From assembly GCA_015698045.1 (NCBI GenBank), contig BLAL01000236.1:372001-436000 (forward strand): a stretch of DNA of 64,000 nt, written 5' to 3'. Both the position numbers and the translations under genes were made by a program. Below, one piece after another: positions 57,101 to 64,000 of the stretch; position 1 is the first letter of the stretch, and each line of letters opens with the position of its first letter. Under the pieces are notes generated by a model, which worked only from the letters and a program-made list of their open reading frames with translations, was not told the origin of the DNA and made no database searches. This DNA comes from Rhizophagus clarus (taxonomy: Eukaryota > Glomeromycota > Glomeromycetes > Glomerales > Glomeraceae).

Positions 57101-59734
57101 TCCGCTATTTTCAGAATTGATTCCAAGTTTGGTTTATTGGGTGCTAACCATTGAGTATCGTCCATGAAGGCTATGGACGATATCGTTAAGGAGTCTTCTT
57201 CAACTTGATTGAAATGGTCACTAGGATTATCGTTAAGACTGATCGAGGGAGCACTGATCGTGTATCCTAACTTCCTTGATTCTACTTCGCATAGCAAGGG
57301 ATCATAGTAGATACACCATAACAGCGGTGAAATTACTTCCCCTTGATCGATGCCAATAATAACTTCATAGGGGTCTGTCAAACCGTAAGCCGTTATCACT
57401 TGGTTGGTTCGATTTTTGAAAAGGGATGTGATAATTCTTGTAAATGAAGAAGGAATTTTTAATCGACTCATCGCCTTTTCTAACATAAATATATTGACCC
57501 TATCATAGGCTTTTCCAAGGTCTTGAGAGAGAAGCCATAATTCGTTATTTGATTCATTAGCGTCTTGTAATATTTCGTTAATTATTCTCAGGGGTTCGAA
57601 TGTGGAATTACCAGGTAAAGCCGCAAATTGGTGACCTCTGAGAACATTGTGTTGTTTTATCACAGCGTTTAGGCGTTTATTAAGTAAACTAATAAAAGCT
57701 TTGCGAGGAGTTTCTAATAATGTGATCGGACGAGTATTTGTCAAGCTCGCGAAGAAAGGTTTGGGTTTGGGTATCGGATAAACCGTAACCTTTTTCCATG
57801 CGTCAGGTATGGTTCCTAGATCTATGCATACACAAATAAAAGCATGAAAAATCGATTGGTTAATTATATTAAGGTGTTTCAACATTTCGTATGAGATTCC
57901 TGAAGGCCCAGATGCCTTGTCGTTGGGTAGATTATTAATAGTTTCTATCCAATCTTCTAATGTTGGGTAGTTAAGGAGATCGGTGTATATGATGTCGTTA
58001 ATATGGTCTTGAGGTGTATATTGTCGAATCCAATCCGGATGATCATTCATATTCTTCTCAGTGTTGATAGCGCCAGCTACACGTTGGAAGTGTAAATTAG
58101 TTTGCTCTTGGACATCCTGTACGTCTGTGTATAGTATATCTTCATCATTGTCGTTACAATATACTTTGTCTATTGTAATTGATTTGATGTGTTTTTCAGT
58201 AATGGAATTAATCATCTTCTTTTTGTCATTTTTGTAGTTGTCGTTACGTTCATCTACAAAGGATTCAATAAGCCATTTATGATATTCGTAATATTCATGA
58301 TAAAATTTTGCTTCAAGGTTAGCCAAAGTAGACTGTAATTTGTGTAAGAAGTTTGAAGTTTTGTTTCTAATGTTATTATTAGTATATGCAATGTTATGTC
58401 GAGACATAATAGTGCTTAGTTCTGAGCAGTTATCATTGATAGAACCGTCATGACGAGTATGTTTTCGTGTGGTAAATTCAATGATTTTTTTTATTCCATT
58501 GGCAGAACGGTCATCAAAATCTATATTGGAGTTCTTAGATTTTGTAATCATTCCTTTGAGTGTTGTTATGTCATGATGTAGTTGTGAGTCTCGTACAGGA
58601 TGGTGACGCCTAGCTGATTTTTTAGATAATCGATTTTTGATGTTCTTTTTAGCACTGTTAAGAATTACATTTTGAAATTGATTCCATCTTTGATTTAATT
58701 CTGCGATGGATTGGATATCACGAATTCGATTGGGAGTGAGTTTTATCGATGTATTCTCCAAAGCATCCGTGATATCTTTATTGTAGTTTTTCCAGTTCCA
58801 TTCGCCTTCTTCAGCTTTCATGTCTTTGTAGCTGTAGATGGTGCAACTAGGATTTTTTCTAGGTTTAGAAACTGTTTTGTTATAAAATAGTTCTTCATAA
58901 AGTAATTCTATATAAATGATACGATGATCTGTTTTAATTGACGGGTTGACGTCTAAAATCTTGCTATCAAAGGTCGAAATTAGAGTATCAGCATTGACCC
59001 ATATATAATCCAGCTTGTTTTTAGTTAGATTAGGATTATGCGGGTTGAAAGTGTATAAGTTATGCATGTCACTTTCAAAAATAGTGGATATGTCGGTAAT
59101 AAGATTGGATTTAAAAAAATTAAAGATATTAAATCTCCAATGAGAACTATCTAGGAGAGCGAAATCGTGCCACTTCACGTTGAAGTCACCCATTATTATG
59201 ATGTCTTTTAGTTAAGCTCATTAGTTGTTCGTTTGTCCATGCTTTAATTCGATTATATAATGTTAAGACTTGATCTTTTTCGTTCTCCTTAACGTTGATA
59301 TAGACTTGTATAATTCTTAGTTTACGTTTTTTCGTATATAAATCAATGTAACATATACGATTGTTGAAGTGTTGAAACGATTGAACGTATTTGACGTATT
59401 CCTTTTTGATTAAGAATCCAACACCCGAACCTTTTTTCTCTCCTTCTGAGCTATATAATACGTAACGATCACTAATCGATTTAGCGAAGATTTTACTCGT
59501 ATTAGCGTTTAGGCTGGTTTCTGCCAATCCTAATATATCGATGTTGTTATTTTCCATATATTCGACAGTATCGTCTAGTTTAAGTTGCGTTAAATGTTGT
59601 ATATTTAGTGTCGCAATTGAGAATTTAAATTTTTTATTAAACTTTTTTGATGAGGAATTATTTTTCTTATTATGTGAGGAGAGAGAAGGAATTTTTGTTT
59701 TTTGTTTTTGAGGTATGTATTTTTTGTCCATCAT
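54139..59734 (-). CDS. LINE ORF2: APE endonuclease, reverse transcriptase, RNase H (two stops, one frameshift)
   Basis: About 1,865 codons from ATG 59734 to 54139. Endonuclease: FSIATLNIQHLTQLKL, ILGLAETSL, then a +1 frameshift at about 59190-59200, then IIMGDFNVKW and IKTDHRIIYIE. Reverse transcriptase: ASGPSGISYEMLKHL, SQDLGKAYDRV (motif A), IDQGEVISPLLW (motif B), AFMDDTQW (motif C, FMDD in place of the common FADD). RNase H: LTFHTDGSLI, SLRAEISAIL, DIFTDSQNAI and KVKAHMDN...NHIDLL, with all four catalytic residues present. A C-terminal CxxC...HxxxxC knuckle (CLLCHEEFETFSHIWNC) follows. In-frame TGA codons at 56905 and 56539 and the frameshift inactivate it. Otherwise the frame is clean, so the insertion is fairly young. 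Confidence 0.85.
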
Positions 59735-59770
59735 AAATACACTCTGATGATTGATGGAAGGTAAGGAAGA

Positions 59771-62167
59771 TTAGATCTCGACGTTGTTTTCAATGTCGGC
59801 ATCATCTTCATTATCTGTTACGAAGGGCTCCTCATCACCATCGAACAGAATTTCATCATTTCCATTATCGTTGGTTTGTTGACTGTTAACAAAACCTCCT
59901 ATAAGGTTGTGAATGGCTCCTTCAATAACACCTTGGAGGCTCCCAGCTACAGTATCAAGGCGGCTGATGAGTTTACGTTGTGTTTGCATCATATCTTCTA
60001 TTTTCTCTTCTTCGGAGGAAGAGGATTCGTATTCTGGGTCTTTTCTGACACGTTTGTTTGCATCATTTTTTGAAGTAGAGGGCGGGGAGGGTGATTTTGC
60101 TCGTGCAGGAGTGTTAGTACCACTTGCAATCTGTTTGAGTCTTACTTCCCGTTCTGTTTTGTATTGCGTGATAGTTTTTCCAAAAAAATCAATTTGATTT
60201 CTTAAGGTAGTAAATTCCTGATTGATTTGTACTTTTAGTTGTTTGACTAGTTTGTCTACTAGAGAATTCAGATATTGTTGTTGTGCTTGCGATACTTGTG
60301 AGTCGTTCAGAAATTTTTTCGTCAAATGATTCTTCGTTGATGAATGCGAAGTATGGGTTGTATTCTGTTTCGTCATTCCCTTAGCATTATTGTTAAAAGA
60401 ATTAAGGTTATTATTATTGACATTTGGGGTTTTTCCATTATTGACGTTTTTTGAATTGTTGTTTGGTTGGTGAGTCATTTTAGGTTTACCAGCAACAATT
60501 TGAGCGTAAGATTTTTTGGTATTTTGTGCAATAGATTTAGATTTTTCTTTCCATGCATTCTTAACTGAATTAGATTTCCTAGATTGTCGTATAGGAATAT
60601 TACATCCCGCTCTAATGTGATTAGGATTGCCACAATTATTGCAAATATTGCGTTGAGCGGTTGGGTCTGATATAAAAAGGCCTTTATCTGTTTTACCTTG
60701 ACGGATTGTGAATTTTTTCTTAATTGCGATGTCGCGATCTTCAGCATTTTTAAAACTGAGATAGGCGTACGTCATGGGTTTATAATTAAAAGGGTTCCTG
60801 GGAATAAAACAGGTCATAGCATTAGTTTCTTCGATGATTGGTCGTAGGTTAATAGCGGTGGTACCAAAGGGTAGCCCGGATAACCTGAGACTATGTGATT
60901 TTCTAATTCCTCTTTGTTCTTCGGATAAGGAAACAGGTGTGACCCGTACGTATTCCTTTCCGATGTAGTGTGACCACTTGCTGTAAAAACGTTGGACAGA
61001 AACAGCATCCTTGTAAGTAATGAATGCTTGTTGATACATTCCTACAGCTTTAGTTTCAATTTTTTCGATTTCTCCTAGGAGGCAAAAGAAACATCTAATG
61101 GTTGCTTTTTCCATGTATAGAGGGAGATCGAAAACCTGGATGGTACGATCTTTTTCGTTAATTATTTGTTCTTCAGTCTTACGCGGCTTATTTGCTACGG
61201 TTGGCTTGAATTTGAAGGAAGTTGTGAGTTCCTTTAAATCTCCGTTTTCGTCTTCATCCATTATTTTGAAATGAAAGTTATCTTGGAGAAGTTTATTGTA
61301 GCCATCTTCATTACTAAAAATGGCCTTGATTATTTTAATTGTTTTCTTGTTGTTATTTTCATCGAAAATAGTGTGGTTAGAGGGTGCTGTGTATTCAAAA
61401 CCCGGATAATCCTTGAGCAGCTTGGTGGCTTCATGAGCTCTTTCTGCTCTTGGAATGTGGGCAGGGAAGTTACTTGCTTCCGTGTATGCCGTAAAAGTTT
61501 TGGTAATTAAAATAAAATTATCATCATCGTCAGGGATGTTGATAATCTCCGGTTGGCTATTGGATTGTTGAGCTACCGTGGTGTCCAGTGCCTGATCAAC
61601 ATCCATTTTAGGCGACTGATTTTGTTGATCGATAATCGGCGTAGAGGCCTTCTTAAAAAGTGTATTGATCTGGGGCTGCTGATCATTTTGTGTAGCTTGA
61701 TCAGTTGTAACCATATGATCCTCGTTTGAGTCTGACGCATAGCAGGTAAACGTGGTCTTTTTCTTAATTTGGGGTGAGATTTTCTGAGCAGTTAGCGAAT
61801 CGATGCGCAGCTTAAACACTGCGTGATTGGCAGCATCCTCGACCTGGTCGTCCTTTTTTTCATTCTCCTTGAAAAGGTCGGAGACGAGGGCCTGTTCTGA
61901 GGCAAGGTTTGAAGCAAGAACAGTTTGCTTAGCAATGGCAAGTTCTTGTTCGGGAGTAAGTTTTTGATTCTGTGCCATAATTTCTTTTTTAACAGTCACG
62001 GAAAGACCTCCAGTAGAGGAATTCGCGTGTTGAGTTGGCGTGATAAGCTCTGAGGGAGAGCTTCTAGCCGGGATAATAACTTGGGGTTTCCCGCTAGGAA
62101 CAACCATTTCTGGTCGTTTGTCGTTCTTCTTCTGTTGTTGACGAGTGTTTGGGCGTTTTCCTGTCAT
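59771..62167 (-). CDS. LINE ORF1: nucleic-acid-binding protein with CCHC knuckle
   Basis: An uninterrupted 798-residue frame starting MTGKRPNTRQQQKKN and ending 36 bp before ORF2. Residues about 340-500 look like two RRM-type domains (TIQVFDLPLYMEKATIRCFF, then LRLSGLPFGTTAINLRPII with AYLSFKNAEDRDIA). A CCHC knuckle CNNCGNPNHIRAGC follows near 510. The C-terminal third is Asn-rich, then a coiled-coil-like segment (YLNSLVDKLVKQLKVQI) and an acidic tail (SSSSEEEKIED). Such proteins coat LINE RNA and act in the ribonucleoprotein particle. No lesion seen. Confidence 0.85.
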   Translation of the reverse strand: MTGKRPNTRQQQKKNDKRPEMVVPSGKPQVIIPARSSPSELITPTQHANSSTGGLSVTVKKEIMAQNQKLTPEQELAIAKQTVLASNLASEQALVSDLFKENEKKDDQVEDAANHAVFKLRIDSLTAQKISPQIKKKTTFTCYASDSNEDHMVTTDQATQNDQQPQINTLFKKASTPIIDQQNQSPKMDVDQALDTTVAQQSNSQPEIINIPDDDDNFILITKTFTAYTEASNFPAHIPRAERAHEATKLLKDYPGFEYTAPSNHTIFDENNNKKTIKIIKAIFSNEDGYNKLLQDNFHFKIMDEDENGDLKELTTSFKFKPTVANKPRKTEEQIINEKDRTIQVFDLPLYMEKATIRCFFCLLGEIEKIETKAVGMYQQAFITYKDAVSVQRFYSKWSHYIGKEYVRVTPVSLSEEQRGIRKSHSLRLSGLPFGTTAINLRPIIEETNAMTCFIPRNPFNYKPMTYAYLSFKNAEDRDIAIKKKFTIRQGKTDKGLFISDPTAQRNICNNCGNPNHIRAGCNIPIRQSRKSNSVKNAWKEKSKSIAQNTKKSYAQIVAGKPKMTHQPNNNSKNVNNGKTPNVNNNNLNSFNNNAKGMTKQNTTHTSHSSTKNHLTKKFLNDSQVSQAQQQYLNSLVDKLVKQLKVQINQEFTTLRNQIDFFGKTITQYKTEREVRLKQIASGTNTPARAKSPSPPSTSKNDANKRVRKDPEYESSSSEEEKIEDMMQTQRKLISRLDTVAGSLQGVIEGAIHNLIGGFVNSQQTNDNGNDEILFDGDEEPFVTDNEDDADIENNVEI

Positions 62168-62248
62168 TGTTTAGTTAACTTTATATGACGAGTATATGGA
62201 TATATATTTTTGTAAAAATTGGCCTGGTGATCAGCGGGAAGAAATTTT

Positions 62249-62574
62249 TTTTTATACTGTATAGTATAATTAAAGTTTAGCAATTATTTCAAATAAAATT
62301 ATAAAATATTTAAAATAAACAAAATTAAAGTAAAAGATATCGAAAGAAATCAGATTTAAACTAAATAAATTAAACAAAAAATTAAAGATAAAATGAATAA
62401 TAAAATTTCAGAAGAAATAAACCAAAAAAAAATATATAAAAAAAAGAAAAATAAATTCTAAAAAAAAATGAACTGAATAAAAATAAGATATTTACTTACA
62501 ATTATTTTAAAAACCTAATTCTGATTTTTCAATCTAAATCTAATTTAAATCTATTAATTTAAATAAATATAATT
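62249..62574. other. Target duplication and A+T-rich spacer
   Basis: Apart from the 18-bp duplication at 62249-62266, this is simple A/T sequence forming the 3' flank of the kinase gene. Confidence 0.4.
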
Positions 62575-63958
62575 TTATAATTTGTCTAAATCATAATTTG
62601 ACCAAGATTGAACTCCTTTTAATTCTAAAGAATAATCATTTTTTATAGTTTCTTTAGAATTGAATATTTTACTTCTATAAAATATTTGAGGATATTTTTG
62701 GATTTCATTTGCTTTCAAATATTGTTCTGCTTTTTCAATTCCATAAAGTTTTGGATGTTGATAATATAATCTAATTTCTTCTTTTATATCATTAATTATT
62801 GGTCTATCATCTGGATTTGAAGCCCAACACTTTTTTATCAATTTAATATAACTTTCTGGTATTTCCAAATCTTTTATTTTAGATCTAAAGTTATTATATT
62901 TTACTTCTTTTGCTAGAGAATAATAATCATCATAATTGGCAAAAGGTTGATTTCCAGTTGCTATAAAATACATAATCATACCAAAACTATATATATCTGC
63001 TTTTGCAGTATATGTTTTTTTATCAAATAATAATTCAGGAGCCATATAAGGTACAACTCCATATTTTACATTAGATTTTTCATTTACTGCTTCACATAAA
63101 CTAAGATTTGTAATAAGTAAATTTTTTTGAATACTAAATAAAAGGTTTCCTGAATGAAAATCTTGATGAGTTAAATTACATTCATGTAGTTGTTCAAGTC
63201 CATTACTAATATCTAATAATGCTTTTATTCTATCTTTCTATATCATATTAGTTATATCATATTTATCAAGAGAGCCATAAGGAATATATTCCATTACCAT
63301 AATATAAGCTTTTGTTTCTGAATTTTGAGAAATTCCAAAACATCGAACAAAAAAAGTATTATCCTTTAATTTAGTGTATTGTTCAATCTAATAAATTATA
63401 TATAATAAATTTTTTAATATGATAAATAAATAATAAAAACAATATTTATTATTATAAATTAAAAAAATTTTAATAAATTAATAATAACTTACTTCATATA
63501 ATAAATTTTCGTTTTCAGGATAATTTAAACTTTTTAATGCTACTGAACAAAATGCATTTCTTTCCCATTCTTGATTAGTAATATTCTACTTGATGATTGG
63601 TCCATTATTCCAAATAGCAAAATATACAATTCCAAATCCTCCTTCACCAATTTTATTTTTTATTTTTAATTCATTATATGAAATCCATTCCAATACTATA
63701 TATGGACTATCTACTTCATTTTGAATTTTTTGAAAGAATTTTTTAACTTCATTATTAGCAGTTAATTTTTCAAAATCATTTTGTAAGTGCTTTGAATTAC
63801 ATGATTTACACCATTCATTATTTTCTATATAATAATTTTCATTACATTCTTCACATTTTCTAAATTAATTAAAATGATTTAATTAAATTATAAATTAATT
63901 AATTAGTATTATTTTAAATAATAATTAAATTACTTACTTTTCAATTTTTAATAATCAT
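62575..63958 (-). pseudogene. Protein kinase with Cys-rich N-terminus, inactivated
   Basis: Exons 63958-63938, 63859-63493 and 63387-62575, separated by GT-AG introns. The N-terminal knuckle reads CEECNEN...WCKSCNSKH, typical of the expanded kinase family of Rhizophagus. The kinase domain has the Gly loop IGEGGFGIVYFAIW, VALKSL (catalytic Lys), VMEYIPYGSL (hinge), LTHQDFHSGNLL (HRD changed to HQD), TNLSLCE where DFG is expected, VPYMAPELL (APE), DIYSFGMIMYFIATG and CWASNPDDRP. TAG stops at 63586 (GPIIK*) and 63238 (NMI*KDR), both where the family probably has Trp, and TGA in the tiny first exon break the frame. Loss of DFG would also remove activity. The gene may extend past the window edge. 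Confidence 0.7.
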
Positions 63959-64000
63959 AATATTAAATTATAATTGATTAATAATTAATTTAAAAATACT

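Larger units (their letters stand above)
53797..62248 (-). mobile_element. Full-length LINE retrotransposon with 18-bp target duplication
   Basis: Direct copies of TTTTATACTGTATAGTAT occur at 53779-53796 and 62249-62266. On the minus strand the element starts about 80 bp before ORF1, has two open frames, a G+C-richer 3' untranslated region (54050-53880) and an AATAAAACATAAAACAAAA tail directly before the duplication. About 8.45 kb. ORF2 carries endonuclease, reverse transcriptase and RNase H, as in I/Tad-like LINEs. Confidence 0.85.

Noticed and set aside
59876..61510. Plus-strand and other-frame open frames over LINE ORF1
   Set aside because: They are shadows of the intact 798-codon minus-strand ORF1.
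62230..62270. The inverted similarity of TAATTATACTATAC with sequence near 53920 as the LINE target duplication
   Set aside because: It is inverted, not direct. The direct 18-bp copies at 53779 and 62249, next to an A-rich tail, are the better pair.
1..64000. tRNA or rRNA genes
   Set aside because: I saw no convincing cloverleaf with A and B boxes and no rRNA-like stretch by eye; a tRNAscan-type search would be needed to exclude them.

Overview
The window is a strongly A+T-rich fungal nuclear segment, most probably from an arbuscular mycorrhizal fungus of the Rhizophagus type. The reasons are: short 45-110 bp GT-AG introns in nearly every gene; protein kinases with a Cys-rich N-terminal knuckle (CKSCN); SWIM plus RING proteins; an ML-domain secreted protein; several lineage-type families of unknown function; and a very high load of DNA transposons. 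The species call is inference from family content, not a database match.

Region 1 (1-19540) is a single nest of transposons. The outer layer is a CACTA-type element, 9-19540, flanked by a CAA target duplication (6-8 and 19541-19543). It carries two divergent genes: an accessory TnpA-like gene on the minus strand (12051 to 466) and a Tnp2-type transposase on the plus strand (16040-19205). Three other elements sit inside it, each with its own terminal inverted repeats and target duplication: a CACTG-ended element with SANT-like exons (1091-5843, GAT), a DDE element with an about 1,098-residue transposase of a family I cannot name (6828-11138, TTA), and a pogo/Tigger element (12762-16019, TA). 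The pogo element itself contains a 660-bp Tc1-type foldback element (13581-14240, TA). Conceptual removal of the insertions makes the interrupted reading frames continuous again.

Region 2 (19541-28200) holds two arrays of an approximately 115-bp minisatellite. Each repeat looks like a tiny exon: polypyrimidine tract-AG, about 41-bp G+C-rich core, then GTAAGG. A related array of about five units lies in the SANT element. Between the arrays is a multi-exon gene with a possible PD-(D/E)XK motif, split by a 233-bp MITE, and a purine-rich low-complexity tract.

Region 3 (28200-53600) is gene-poor. It contains a pair of small paralogous genes (29.4 and 51.2 kb), kinase and hAT relics, a multi-exon gene of unknown function (34-36.4 kb), a satellite of about 175 bp in roughly 13 copies (41-43.2 kb), a nearly intact hAT element with a perfect 8-bp target duplication (43248-46150), an ML-domain secreted protein (48.5-49.1 kb) and a decayed SWIM-RING gene.

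Region 4 (53797-64000) is a full-length LINE on the minus strand (18-bp target duplication, ORF1 with CCHC knuckle, ORF2 with endonuclease, reverse transcriptase and RNase H), followed by a decayed protein kinase gene that reaches the window edge. Premature stops across the window fall largely at codons that would be CGA, CAA, CAG or TGG, consistent with C-to-T decay.
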